Origin: Acholoe squamosa
Lineage: Eukaryota > Annelida > Polychaeta > Phyllodocida > Polynoidae
Direction: 5' to 3'
Assembly: GCA_949317995.1 (NCBI GenBank)
Contig: OX439049.1
Coordinates: forward strand, 64,841,247 to 64,905,246
Length of the DNA: 64,000 nt
The position numbers and the translations under genes are program-made. The notes beneath the pieces were generated by a model, which saw nothing but the letters and a program-made list of their open reading frames with translations, was not told the origin of the DNA and did not search any database. This document shows positions 22,782 to 30,599 of the stretch, piece by piece (position 1 is the stretch's first letter; every line of letters starts with the position of its first letter).

Positions 22782-23777
22782 ACCCCATAGGGCTAACATG
22801 ATGCACCAATGAAGTACTGGTGATCAGATTCACCAGCAGTTCATTGCTGCATCATGATGACCAATGGGCATGATGCACTCCTGCATCAGCAGGCATCATT
22901 TATAATGTAATTCTGGGAGACAGACTTGCCTGCGCTGCATTGGTGCATCATATTTGCACATGACAGGAGATTACGGCATTAACATCTGATATGTACACCA
23001 AGTTTACTTAATGAATAAATCATACTATCACCATTGATGTCTCCCCAATGAATACCAAGTGTGCTAAATGCATTGATTGACAACACAATTTGTGGGATCT
23101 GTGGAATCTAACAGGAGCTGTGAAAACCAGAATTAATGTAGCAAACAAGGGTTATCAAATGTGTACTTGTAGCAGGGGCTGTACAAACTAGGGGCACCAT
23201 AGCATATACCAGAACACCTTGCATATAAGCCGCATCTGCATATAGGCTGCACCCTGACTTTGGGAGAATGCTATAAGCTGCATCTGAGGCCTGAAGACGT
23301 TCCACTTCCTTCCCATAGTCTAGATATAAAAAAACCCTTGGAAAAGCCTCACCCTGAGCTCAGGAACTAAACTAAGCCGTACTAAGGGGTCTGAAATAGT
23401 GTATACTGTGGCTTATATGCTTGGTTTTATGGTAGGATGAATTCAATCAGACAGGGGGGCCTAAACACTATAAATGATTACAAATTATTGTGCCCCCAGC
23501 AAGCTAGGGACTTAGTGAAACCTCTCTCTCTCATGCCATTCATAAAACTAAACCAAGTTTTTAGAAAATAACATTTGTTATCAATAACATTGTGTCTTTT
23601 TTATCAATGATAATAACAATGGAATTAAAAATTATATATCAGATACATATATCAAATGAAGTATGACTGAATAATCAGTAGTTGTATACCTGTGAGGTTT
23701 GTGTTTAGGTGATTTCTCCTCCATGCCACAGCCGTAGAGGTGAAGAGCAGTGGTAGAAGGATCCATATACACCTCAT
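5702..23777 (-). CDS. Ionotropic glutamate receptor / IR-like channel subunit, 13 exons, 652 residues
   Basis: The spliced coding sequence joins 13 exons (listed separately); all introns are GT-AG and the phases agree from ATG to TAA. Seen in the protein: signal peptide (1-19), N-terminal domain (about 20-220), S1 from about L221, KWNGLVG (286-292), the S1 motif LTISKARSEVIDF with the arginine (R311) that in the family binds the ligand alpha-carboxylate, M1 (348-367), pore loop (381-401), M3 (413-437) ending VYTGNLVAAL, S2 with GYGIALPKGSPYEPLF in exon 12, and M4 (601-622). Family knowledge: a ligand-gated cation channel subunit of the plasma membrane, built as a tetramer. The N-terminal domain is about half the usual iGluR size, nearer to IR-type receptors. 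The pore loop lacks the usual Gln/Asn at the Q/R/N site, and the SYTANLAAF gate motif is altered. D516 in GDKT aligns with the acidic residue that binds the ligand amine. Ligand unknown. High confidence in family, lower in IR subtype. Confidence 0.9.
6402..6540 (-). CDS. iGluR exon 12 (S2), 5' end amplified as minisatellite
   Basis: 139 nt starting at the last acceptor of the 57-bp array (tgtgttgtag|GTGACAAG) and ending at donor gtatgt. Encodes residues 515-560: GDKTGAMQQLYQLGRCDW, then EEYLPSGYGIALPKGSPYEP. The phase matches exon 11 exactly. The first 38 nt of the exon are part of the 57-bp repeat unit, including D516, which aligns with the ligand-amine-binding acidic residue. Confidence 0.92.
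6503..11695 (-). repeat. 57-bp minisatellite carrying a splice acceptor, 91 copies
   Basis: Acceptor-site copies fall every 57 bp from 6540 to 11670 with no net indel (5130 = 90 x 57). Each unit, read on the minus strand, is 19 nt of intron end (CTGTATGTTTGTRTTGTAG) followed by 38 nt of exon 12 start (GTGACAAGACGGGTGCC, then CAGCAG or TAGCAG). Copies vary at a few sites. The gctaca variants create TAG in the receptor frame; gctgca variants keep Gln. Both strands have long open frames because 57 is a multiple of three; the plus-strand frame is an artefact. Confidence 0.97.
6540..6711 (-). promoter_or_regulatory. Four in-frame alternative 3' splice sites (6540, 6597, 6654, 6711)
   Basis: The three array units next to exon 12 keep the receptor frame open: their variable codon is CAG, not TAG. 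The unit with its acceptor at 6768 has an in-frame TAG. Use of the acceptor at 6597, 6654 or 6711 would add 19, 38 or 57 residues of the form GDKTGAVQQLYQLLYVCIV. Acceptors further upstream would end translation unless the stop-bearing unit is skipped. Confidence 0.55.
11696..14049 (+). mobile_element. Middle of intron 11; LTR-like block (about 11750-13070)
   Basis: No receptor exon seen here. The plus strand shows a promoter-like block (gattgg, then ctgtatataagcagc near 11885), about 400 bp duplicated in tandem (11900 and 12305 onward share gagctgctcacactgcaagg) and a polyadenylation-type end (aataaagagttgaac near 13010). This order resembles a solo LTR, but I could not fix its ends or a target duplication. 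13080-13670 holds no recognised feature. Confidence 0.35.
13670..13865. repeat. Diverged ~53-bp tandem copies related to the donor array
   Basis: Three and a half units starting attgactatgcctatttt and containing gctataggctg. They share words with the 70-bp donor unit (tgcctac, gctataggctg). Probably an older edge of the same array. Confidence 0.5.
14050..15253 (-). repeat. 70-bp minisatellite carrying a splice donor, 17 copies
   Basis: Donor-containing units recur every 70 bp (the acctacc core from about 14075 to 15195). On the minus strand each unit is 54 nt of exon 11 end (through CCTATAGCACACGCAG) and 16 nt of intron start (gtaggtgtactacata). 70 is not a multiple of three, and read-through past the first donor meets TAG within the intron part. 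Older, diverged relatives of about 53 bp occupy 13670-13865. Confidence 0.95.
15200..15323 (-). CDS. iGluR exon 11 (S2), 3' end amplified as minisatellite
   Basis: 124 nt, acceptor tgccttctgcag and donor GCAG|gtaggt. Encodes residues 474-514 (EAKTGVFSRLWEKVL, then NSEVGILNLINSPQP) plus one base. The last 54 nt and the first 16 nt of the intron are the founder unit of the 70-bp array at 14050-15253. The exon's own copy differs from most array copies (TATCAACAG against TATCTACAG). Confidence 0.85.
15659..15876 (-). CDS. iGluR exon 10 (M3 and start of S2)
   Basis: 218 nt, acceptor gattatag and donor gtactt. Encodes residues 401-473: GRAVRSVW (408-415), M3 with VVVTVYTGNLVAAL ending at 437, then KNIKLPFRTLQDLAED, the normal link into S2. 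VYTGNLVAA replaces the classic SYTANLAAF gate motif. Confidence 0.93.
15877..16784. repeat. Intron 9 with ~120-135 bp degenerate repeats carrying RFX-like palindromes
   Basis: Four degenerate units begin at about 15955, 16090, 16213 and 16335. Three carry a near-perfect palindrome: GGTTGCTATGCAACC at 15961, GGTTGCTATGCAACT at 16096 and GGTTGCTAGGCAACC at 16341. The third unit is decayed (ggtttctatgttaac). The half-sites GTTGC/GCAAC are those of RFX X-box motifs; function is inference. Confidence 0.5.
16785..16944 (-). CDS. iGluR exon 9 (M1 and pore loop)
   Basis: 160 nt, acceptor tgattcag and donor gtaagt. M1 is VWLVTLACFAVATVFTWFFH (348-367). The re-entrant pore loop is SYTFIEIMLAMFSTTLLKG (to 401). 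The usual QQG or similar at the Q/R/N site is missing: the aligned residues are Thr/Leu, then KG. Confidence 0.9.
17240..17389 (-). CDS. iGluR exon 8 (S1, ligand-binding arginine)
   Basis: 150 nt, phase 0, donor gtaacg. Encodes residues 298-347: ADLVLTGLTISKARSEVIDF, then TFPFWEEPSAIII. R311 aligns with the ligand-carboxylate arginine of iGluRs. The acceptor is a tandem CAGCAG, so splicing at 17392 would add one Gln in frame. The acceptor also lies at the edge of a degenerate tandem repeat in intron 7. Confidence 0.93.
17390..17700. repeat. Degenerate ~60-95 bp repeats beside the exon 8 acceptor
   Basis: The exon 8 acceptor region (plus strand agcctgctgtgcatcagaaa) is echoed at about 17448 (ctgtggtatgttagaaa), 17512 (gtctgcagtatgtcagaaa), 17576 (gcctgcagtatgtcaaaaa) and 17672 (gcttgctgcatgtcatgaaa). 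The copies are well diverged. Exon 8 is thus another receptor exon with a repeated boundary. Confidence 0.5.
17746..17839 (-). CDS. iGluR exon 7 (S1)
   Basis: 94 nt, acceptor atatcctag and donor gtatgt. Completes codon 266 and runs to residue 297. It contains GSIDGAWGARDEKTHKWNG, the family's 'DGxYGxxDxxTxKWNGMVG' stretch. Confidence 0.88.
18638..18738 (-). CDS. iGluR exon 6 (S1)
   Basis: 101 nt, acceptor tactttcag and donor gtaagt. Encodes residues 233-265 and two bases of codon 266: TFPFVIPYMVNGTLK, then KGYCGDILHALVEIF. This matches the conserved S1 'P(F/Y)V ... GYCxDLL' stretch of iGluRs. Confidence 0.88.
19105..19275 (-). CDS. iGluR exon 5 (end of N-terminal domain, start of S1)
   Basis: 171 nt, phase 0, acceptor ttattacag and donor gtaagg. 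Encodes residues 176-232. It begins CAGCC and ends LEGVHLVIAAEP, the typical first beta strand of the S1 ligand-binding half. Confidence 0.85.
19276..19997. other. iGluR intron 4, gene-free apart from a tRNA-like element
   Basis: Contains the tRNA-like sequence at 19742-19812 and otherwise no coding segment I can support. Part of exon 5's ending (gcagctataactaggtgcac) is repeated at about 18980-19055 inside intron 5. Confidence 0.5.
19742..19812 (+). ncRNA. tRNA-like sequence (Cys GCA-like) or SINE head
   Basis: 71 nt with an A-box-like tagctcagtggtag and a B-box-like GGTTCGACTCC. A seven-pair acceptor stem is possible (ggggaag/tttctcc), and the anticodon loop CTGCAGG would read GCA. The T stem does not pair and the anticodon stem is imperfect, so this is more likely a tRNA pseudogene or the head of a tRNA-derived SINE than a working tRNA-Cys. 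Confidence 0.5.
19998..20177 (-). CDS. iGluR exon 4 (N-terminal domain)
   Basis: 180 nt, phase 0 at both ends, acceptor cattgcag and donor gtgagt. It encodes residues 116-175 (starts MLASLNYRKHNVSQLE). A long hydrophobic/beta-like stretch VNIILYQDIAIHVSAELL fits an N-terminal domain lobe. Confidence 0.8.
20519..20685 (-). CDS. iGluR exon 3 (N-terminal domain)
   Basis: 167 nt between acceptor tattatag and donor gtgagt. It encodes residues 60-115, including GDLKVPLHNRGHMTHVHYN, and ends in phase 0. A dispersed MITE fragment lies just beyond the donor in the intron. Confidence 0.8.
21233..21322 (-). CDS. iGluR exon 2 (N-terminal domain)
   Basis: The acceptor ttttatttcag and donor gtaagt flank 90 nt that continue the frame of exon 1 (residues 30-59, including PVMTSTLPQRLTSLKYV). 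Phase 1 on both sides. Confidence 0.78.
21402..21976 (+). pseudogene. Two-exon fragment like the N-terminal part of Crypton-derived/ZMYM-KIAA1958-type proteins
   Basis: Lies in iGluR intron 1 on the opposite strand. Segment a (21402-21506) follows acceptor ccccgcag, preserves 35 codons and ends at donor gtaagg. Segment b (21734-21976) follows ttttttaag and continues in phase to a TAA. The joined frame has DELKEFVNSAKN, then VVRTFQKWLHENC, then IEEIEPTELDGFLSKYLL. From memory this resembles the helical segment ('xxFxxWLxE...I..IPPxELDxxLxxFF') found before the recombinase-like domain in ZMYM, QRICH1 and KIAA1958 proteins. The recombinase part is not visible, so it is partial or broken. Confidence 0.5.
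22400..22515. repeat. Copy of an interspersed repeat also at 5170-5260
   Basis: Shares gttgcca(a/g)ag and attttcaca-type blocks with 5170-5260 (both have 'ttattttcaca ... gtc.(c/t)tattttcacagagat'). Function unknown. Confidence 0.45.
22595..22905. mobile_element. Palindromic MITE copy split by a (TA)n microsatellite
   Basis: Starts aaccctctaagggctgct and ends tgcatcagcagg, with the internal gcatgatgcaccaatg repeats typical of the TTAA-type MITE family in this window. A (TA)n run of about 62 bp (22718-22779) sits at its centre. Confidence 0.65.
22718..22779. repeat. (TA)n microsatellite
   Basis: About 31 uninterrupted TA dinucleotides in the loop region of a palindromic MITE. Confidence 0.95.
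23150..23455. repeat. Interspersed repeat, source family of the 44-bp array
   Basis: Contains gtgtacttgtagcaggggct, ctgcatataggctgcaccct and catagtctagat. Related copies lie at 56530-56815 and 35130-35230, where the 44-bp array starts; 27330-27560 looks like an inverted relative. Confidence 0.65.
23690..23777 (-). CDS. iGluR exon 1 (start codon, signal peptide)
   Basis: ATG at 23777 opens a hydrophobic leader (MRCIWILLPLLFTSTAVA, residues 1-18), then WRRNHLN. There is a G at -3. The exon ends with one nucleotide of codon 30 before a gtatac donor. A start here gives a classical signal peptide, as expected for the family. Confidence 0.8.
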
Positions 23778-24059
23778 ACCTCCAGTATGTACTGCACCAA
23801 TACTGACAATGTGTGTATGTCTGCTATGGTTTTCTAACTATGTATACCCACTTAGCGGGATTAATTATCAGCCAATGAAATAACCCCAACTATTCACTGC
23901 AGACCTCATGGTAGGCCGATAGTACCCATCTGATAGCTGTTATCAGTAGTAACTGCTGGTAACCAGCAATGGCCGCACCCATTAGATGATCTGCTACGTG
24001 GATATACTATCCATGCAACTTCTTATATTGTTGGTGATCCATGAAATGTGTTTCTGGTT

Positions 24060-24130
24060 TCTCCAGGGTTTGAACCCAGGACCTCTCACACCATGGGTAG
24101 GTACCTCAACCACTAGTCCACAGAACTGCC
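24060..24130 (-). repeat. tRNA-derived SINE-like head
   Basis: On the minus strand the A-box-like region tggactagtggttgagg is followed by the B-box GGTTCAAACCC. The same head is seen at 58415-58486 in the duplicate segment. Confidence 0.45.
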
Positions 24131-24262
24131 CTAGGTGGGGTCACTTCTCCTGTATACTGGTACGGTGTGTGAAGGGAAAGTGGAGATTGCTTCACAGCCC
24201 AACTCTATACAGGAGGCTGTTACAGAACATCTTAAGGTGGCTCACGACCCATACACTTTTAA

Positions 24263-24497
24263 CCCTTTTAAGGCTGCTGATGCAGGAGCACATCATGCCC
24301 ATTGGTCATTATGTTGCACCAATGAAGTGCACTTCAGTGGTGCATCATGCCGACCCTCCCGGGTTAATCCATATACTCCCAGATAGTCAGCATGATGCTC
24401 CAATGAAGTGCTGGCAAACAGTCTCTCCAGCACTTCATTGGTGCATCATGAGGACCAATGGGCATGATGCATTAATGCATCAGCAGCCCTTAAAAGG
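24263..24497. mobile_element. Palindromic MITE with TTAA target duplication (piggyBac-type)
   Basis: 235 bp bounded by TTAA at 24259-24262 and 24498-24501. The termini are inverted (CCCTTTTAAGGCTGCTGA at the left; the right end is its complement with one base difference). The paralogous segment at 58616-58619 holds a single TTAA with the same flanks (cactt, actcct) and no insert. This defines the element exactly. No coding capacity. Confidence 0.9.
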
Positions 24498-25847
24498 TTA
24501 AACTCCTCTCATAGCCATAGTCTCAGCATGAATCAAAAAAACTTGCTGTTTATGATTGGTCATCAATCATACGAGGTCTGATAACGCTGTCATAACTTTG
24601 ACAAGTCCTTTCATTCTGAAAGCTGTTTAAGAACACATTAAGGCGACTAACATCATATTCAATTCTAAACTCCACCTGTACTGCTATAGTCTCTACAAGA
24701 GGTTTTTTAGAGCTGTCATAGCCATGCAGGGGTAAGTAGCAACTAACAGGGGTATGTGATAGCATCATAAACAGAGACAAATTACAAAGCAGTCCCGCTA
24801 TCTAGAAAATGCACCCAGGTGCCATGCACTGACACGGCTATTATAGACTATTAGCAGTGGTTACAGATAGCCAAGGTGAGGTGTAACTTTAGTAACCAGC
24901 ACAGTGTCTTCACTCACACTCAATGTCACCATTGATTGCCCGGCCCCCTCATCTGCTACCATGTCATTCATGTCATGTATTATGTATGCCTAGGGTCTGC
25001 TGAACCTACCATATTCATCTGTATGCCACAACCTCAAAAAATCTTAACTTCACCTGTATGGTACCCTCTTTACAAAGAGATCCTCTATTATCTTAGATGT
25101 GTCTAGCCTTAATACAATGTATTCAATTGTTCTTGATTGATCGGTAATTCTCAGGTATAGCCTGTGGCTATTTTTCCACATTACTCATATTTAACATCAA
25201 GCACTTCTAAGTACAATTACAGAGACATTATTCTATTTTCATTCTTGATTTTATTAGGTACAGAGAGGCAGCTGAATACTGCATGATGTACGTTGTACTT
25301 CGCAGATGTGCACTCTCTCTCTGGAAATAGATACAGAATGAAAATTTAATCAATAAGGACAAGTTATGAACATTGACTAGCTAGCTACAGAAGTGTCCAT
25401 TTAGAAGACACTTTATGATACAAAGCTAATGTTACCAATAATCATATTCACAACTTTGATTTGTATCTCAATAAGGGAGCGTTCATTATTTATGGCAGGG
25501 GGGCCGAGCAAATGGGGGGGGGGTCAAAATCTTTAGAGGTATCTAGAGGGGGGAGGGTCATTTTTTTTCAACCTATTCCTGAGGGGCGGGGCAATTCCTT
25601 TTTTGGGGGTATTTGCGAACACAATGCAAAATTTCACAACACAATGCGATTTTTCTCGCGACACGTCACAAAGTTCACAATGCCCCACCATCTTATATGT
25701 GGGGTTAATGCAAATATCATTTGATACATAAAATGATATACCCTGAAAAACATGTAAATAGCCCCCCGACTCCATCAGACTTATGGGTAAAGCTAATAAA
25801 TGCTGTAAAGGTGTTCATGCGATATTGGCTCCCCTCGCACCCTACCA

Positions 25848-27210
25848 GTAGGGGAGACCAAGGCACAGTGGGACATGGGGCACAGGGGGACAGTGGTTCC
25901 TGTCTCTAGGAATAGAAAGGATATAAGTCTCCTTATCAAAGACAGTCACAGGGAGGCTCCCTTCTTTCTATACTAGACTATTGGTTACACTCTGGTTCAC
26001 TCTATCTGGCCGGCTATTTTGTCACTTTTGGGGGGGTCAAGGTGAGATTCTATCAATGAACTATCAGCATCCTCTTCTCTAAACTCTTAAAGATATGGAG
26101 TTCATTCATGTAATAACCACTAAAAATGTCAACTTTGGCATGAGTGTAGCAGCACCAAGTTATATGTGCCATAAACTACACCCTTAAATCTTAAGGAAAA
26201 TTGGCTGGGGCACAGTGGGACAGTCATTTTTGGGGCACAGTGGGACACATCCAATTATGTCCTGGCTGGCACTGTGTGCCCCAACAATCTTTTTCCTAAG
26301 GATTAAGCTAAAAATATAAGATTTATAGAGATTTTGAACAAGCTATATACAGAGATAAACATACTCCCTGTTTTGATTAAGTCACACAGGGGTGTCCGAT
26401 GGTGCCTTAGCATTTTCTACAAATTTATACTGATATTCACTAACATGTTCTCAATAACCAGTTTATATAAAAGTGTCAATACTGAGGATATCCACTGGAA
26501 AATAATTCATATCTGAATAAATCTGTAATGTAGGTGCTTGGAAAATGAGATTTGAATAATCGTGAACATGTATATCATTTCCTTGATCCAGCACTGTCAT
26601 GTTTGTCAGACCCTCTCCATTTTATCTTTCCATTGCAGAAGAGGGTTGGGGTTATCAGACTGGTGTAGGTAATTGAAAAGTAAGAAGTTTATAGAATAGT
26701 CAGTAAGGTGGAGCTGGGAAATAATGAAGCCAGATTCCTCATAATAATTTCCATTAGAGGCACTGCTGTACATTTCAAGTTTAATCATCATAGCAGTCCA
26801 TTTGCTGGGCAGTGAATGTTATATACTTTTGGGGAAAAAAACAGCAACTGACAGCAAATAGCACAGTTGTGAAATGATGATAATGGTGTAGAATAGTTTA
26901 ATGATGCTGAGAAAAATTACATTAAATTGATGGGAGGGATCATGGCAATTGAGGGAGCTGATGTCCTACTTTGCTCCATAGAGTGTCCCACTGTACCCCG
27001 ATATCGGGGCACAGTGGGACGTATTATTTTTTCCAAGAAAACTTCAATTCCATGAAATGTAAATTACTTAGAAGTTCATTATTATTCTACGATTGTAGCC
27101 AATATTCAAGGGTATTTTTTCAGAACAATAGTTGTTTGTTTCTCTGAAGAATCTTCACAAGAGAGCAAAACTGACCAAAAGTGTCCCAATGTGCCCTGGT
27201 CTCCCCTACT
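25848..27210. mobile_element. Nested 1.36-kb TIR element with ggggcacagtgggac motifs
   Basis: Ends AGTAGGGGAGACCAAGGC and the complement of AGTAGGGGAGACCAGGGC, about 30 bp each with three mismatches. The word ggggcacagtgggac recurs inside (26213, 26230, 27005). No target duplication found, no coding capacity. Confidence 0.6.
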
Positions 27211-27229
27211 CTATGGTGGCCATAGCTTT

Positions 27230-27325
27230 TCACACCTTCCCATGTGACACTCACACCATCCAATACCACCCTCACTCCATCCCATGCTGCCCTCACACCC
27301 TCCAATGTCGCAGTAACACCTTAGC
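27230..27325. repeat. Short ~21-bp imperfect repeats
   Basis: Four or five copies of a ctcacaccatcccatg-like unit. Low complexity, non-coding. Confidence 0.45.
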
Positions 27326-29534
27326 AAGCGTTCCCCACAACTTAGGCCTATTCAATGTACATGTAGGTTGGCTTTTACAAAAGTTGGGGAGGCTATGCCT
27401 TACAGCATATGTCAAAAGGTTTGGGTGCACCTTATACAAGGGTTTTTCAAAATATCAATCCAGATGCAGTAGGTGTGCCTTATATGCAAAACACACATCC
27501 CTGAGTTAGGGGTGCACCTTATATGTGAGCTGCACCTTATATACACAGGAGATTAAGGTAATTATGTAGCGTTATTTAGGGAAGATCTAAATTAGAAGTG
27601 AATCTCCTTTCCAAGGCATGACATATGATTGGGACTCACACTGTAATCACTATGGTTTTCAGCTGTCCTTGTAGGAAAACTCTTGAAAAAGACAAGCAGA
27701 TATAATTTTCAATAATTTTGGGGGCCAAAAGAGATCACAAAGCATTTTTTCCTGTAATTCCAATTACCATTTTCTTATTCTATGTACCGGGTTATTAGTT
27801 CAGGGTGTCAGGAGCAGTGAACCATTATCAAATCACCTTATCTTCTTATATCTGGCGCAAGGGTCTTCTGTCAAGAAAGAGAGAATGGTAAACATTTTCC
27901 AATCTGTTGTGGACCATCAGAATAGATGACAGCAGTGGCTTTCTAGAAGTATACATAGAAAAGGGGTTGGCATCGGTATGACACAAACAGGACTGATGCA
28001 TGTTCCTTGAGCTAAGAGGTGCCAGCTAAGTTTTCGGTGGTAAAAATGTCACCTACTATAATCACAGCAACTACTGATCAGAACCTCCCGTTTCTAACCC
28101 TTAGTTTCACTTTTGAAATCGATGCTGTTGTGATTAATATTCATCACACCTACTAAATTGATGTTAAAAATTGAGATCAGAATGAAATTGAAATACAAGA
28201 AAAATGTCAGAAATTTTTTCTTTGTATGTGCAAATTTTGAAAAAGATAGCTGCAAGTGCCTCAATCACTAGGAAGTCAGGAATAGGTCGCATGATATAGC
28301 TGGCTAAGGCATCCTGTATTTCCCTGTATATAAGCCTGTACGGGCTTGTAAACACACTAAATGGCAAATTTACCAGGGTTATAAATAGGACAGGCTTTAT
28401 AATATGCACAGGGCATGCTTATATTTCTCTACATGAATTAATGAGGGAATGACAAACAGTTTGCTCAAGACTTATCCATGCTTTGTACATCATTCTTTAG
28501 ACATTTTCTATAATCCCTTATCTTTATTTGCAACAAATATATGGGTTGATATAGCTGAAAAAAATATATAATTACCATATAAAAGTATAGTAATGGTCCA
28601 AAATGCTTTATCATTGAGCACAGAGGCCATACAACGGGAAATATTGTACCCACTTAAACAGCATCAGTAGTGGCCCATGCTTGCACCCCCTATGGAGAAG
28701 CCTTCAAAATAGGTACTATTACAGATGTCAATCAGTCAATGGCAGGGTATTCACACTCAATTTTTCAAAAGATTGGAACCATTTAGAAATAGGCTTTTCA
28801 TTTATGCGAAATGAAAGCTGGCCAACGGCTGATAGCTTTTACGACATTCTTCAACATCCACCCCATTTTTTACACATAATTGAAATGGTTTAAATTTAGG
28901 TAGAATACACTTTAGCTGGCACACAAATTCCCTCAAATTCTCCTAATATGACATGAATGAGGAGACCTGATGTACATAGACATTGTTAAACATGGTTAAA
29001 TCTATAAGGTAATGTGATGGGAATCATTTTCTTTCAATCAGTTCTAAGGGGGGGGGCATTTTTTTTCAACCCATTCCTAAGAGGGGGGTCACTTTTTATC
29101 AACCTATTCCCGAAGGGGGGTCATTTCTTTTTTTTCGTATTCGTTCTGCCGAATTGGCACACCCCCTGCCATAAATAATGAATGCTCCCTAATAAGTGTA
29201 AAAAACTAAGAATTCTCCTATTCAACATAATAGAAATGGCTGAAATATCATTGAACACAATGCTTTTATATCAGCATTTCTATAGAGATTGGCATTCAAT
29301 ATGAAAACCTGCAGAACACTTGATTTTGCCAGCAAAATCACCGCCGGACCCGCTGACATTGCTAGACTGCAGAATAGAATGTCTGGCTGTAATTTAAAGA
29401 TAAATGATCTTAGTCATAATCGGTCTTGACCTGGAGAATACTAAAATCTGCAGAACCGAATAGCTATATATGAAAGGAATAACTTTCTGGATTGTTTAAA
29501 CATAAACACATACTCTAGTACTGGACATTATCCA

Positions 29535-29762
29535 CTAATATCCACCATAGTATCCACTGTAGTATCTGCCATATCCACCATAGCCATATCCATGTCCATA
29601 CCAATGTCCATAGGAGTATCTGTCATGGCCGGTCACACCAAGAGGAGTGCCGGGGATGCCGTCCTTGCTGGCAGTTCCGGTTTGAGATCCTATGTGGTTG
29701 GCCACATTGTTGACATGAAGCTGACGATCGGCATTGTGCCTGTTGTCATGTGCCTCATAGCC
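29535..29762 (-). pseudogene. Truncated paralogue of the Gly/Tyr-rich secreted protein
   Basis: Reading on the minus strand from 29762 to the TAG at 29535-29537: GYEAHDNRHNADRQL, then KDGIPGTPLGVTGHDRY, then a GHGYGYGGYGRYY-type tail. It matches the gene at 33389-33703 across the middle (KDG-PGTP-GVTGHDRY) and in style at the tail. No signal peptide exon or acceptor lies directly upstream. An in-frame stop precedes it, and a MITE-family fragment begins close by. A missed distant 5' exon cannot be excluded. Confidence 0.75.
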
Positions 29763-29847
29763 AATGTAAGGGAATGCAGAATTCCATGTTTATTAGGTGT
29801 ACATGTCATTATGCACCACTACTCTGCTCTGCCAAAGATCATAGTGT

Positions 29848-30045
29848 ATTTATGATAATGCATCATGCTTATTGGTCATGATACATGGATGAAGCAAGTA
29901 CTTGATAGGGCTACATTCATGCATCATGCCAACCCTACAGGGTTGATACACTCCCTAAGGCTGCCATGATGCAATAATGGAGTGCAGATGAGCAAAACTA
30001 CCAGCACTTCATTGGTGCATCATACCGACTAGTAAGAGTAATATA
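29848..30045. mobile_element. MITE-family fragment beside the truncated Gly/Tyr-rich paralogue
   Basis: Has tgcatcatgcttattggtca, tcatgcatcatgccaaccc and cagcacttcattggtgcatc, typical of the same palindromic family. Clean TTAA ends are not visible. Confidence 0.55.
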
Positions 30046-30319
30046 TAGGTGCAAACTCAGCACATGTATAGGAACAGCTACTGAATTTGACCTACTTACG
30101 AACCAGAAGTGACCTAGTTTTGAAACAGGAAGTGACCATATATAGGCATGTGACCTAGTTTCTTGAGCTCTGATTGGTTGAAATATAATTTATGCAAATT
30201 GTATTGTTGGCATGACCACGTCCATCACCATATATGGGCATGTGACCTAGTTTTTCTCTTGAGCTTTGATTGGCTGTTGGTTGTTATGTAATCTATAAAC
30301 AAATGGTAGGGAGCGCTTA

Positions 30320-30550
30320 TTTTAACAATAGTGGGGTGGGTAGGTAGGTTGGTAGGGGTATGTAGGTAGGGGGTAGGTTTATAAAGGGTGAGGGTGTGCG
30401 TGTGTTATACACACGCGTGTGTGGGTATGTGGCCCCCCACAAAATACTTACCATAGCCTACCTACCTTACTGTAAACCTTACCCTACCCAACCCTACCTT
30501 ATTTTACCCTACCCTACCCTATTTTACCTACCTACCTACTTTAACCTAGC
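30320..30550. repeat. Facing GGTAGG-rich and CCTACC-rich tracts with a TG/CA palindrome
   Basis: ggtaggtaggttggtagggg (about 30340-30385) faces ctacctacctt and ccctaccctaccctatt tracts (30458-30545) across gtgtgttatacacacgcgtg. The two sides can pair as a long imperfect hairpin, and the G-rich strand could form quadruplexes. Confidence 0.6.
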
Positions 30551-30599
30551 TTACCTTTAAATCTTAGCTAGGTCCCAACTGCTGCAGCAGAAAATAAAC

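Larger units (their letters stand above)
23990..25020. repeat. Duplicated segment (partner 58350-59140), filled copy
   Basis: Matches 58350-59140 over most of its length: ggtgatccatgaaatgtgtt, agcccaactctatacaggag, attagcagtggttacag and ccattgattgcccggcc all recur in the same order. This copy is longer by one MITE (24263-24497). It lies directly upstream of iGluR exon 1. Confidence 0.85.
25474..29190. mobile_element. 3.7-kb non-coding element with 30-bp terminal inverted repeats
   Basis: Left end AGGGAGCGTTCATTATTT...GGCAGGGGG and right end its complement with one mismatch. Identical AATA flanks (25470-25473, 29191-29194) suggest a 4-bp target duplication. Both ends carry G-run/T-run subterminal repeats (gggtcatttttttt, tcaacctattcc) in the same orientation. 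No transposase frame is visible. It could also be two single-end fragments by chance; the matching flanks argue against that. Confidence 0.6.

Noticed and set aside
28681-28893. Open frame of 70 codons beginning MHPLWRSLQNRYYY
   Set aside because: No recognised domain and no supporting splice sites; lies inside the 25.5-29.2 kb TIR element.
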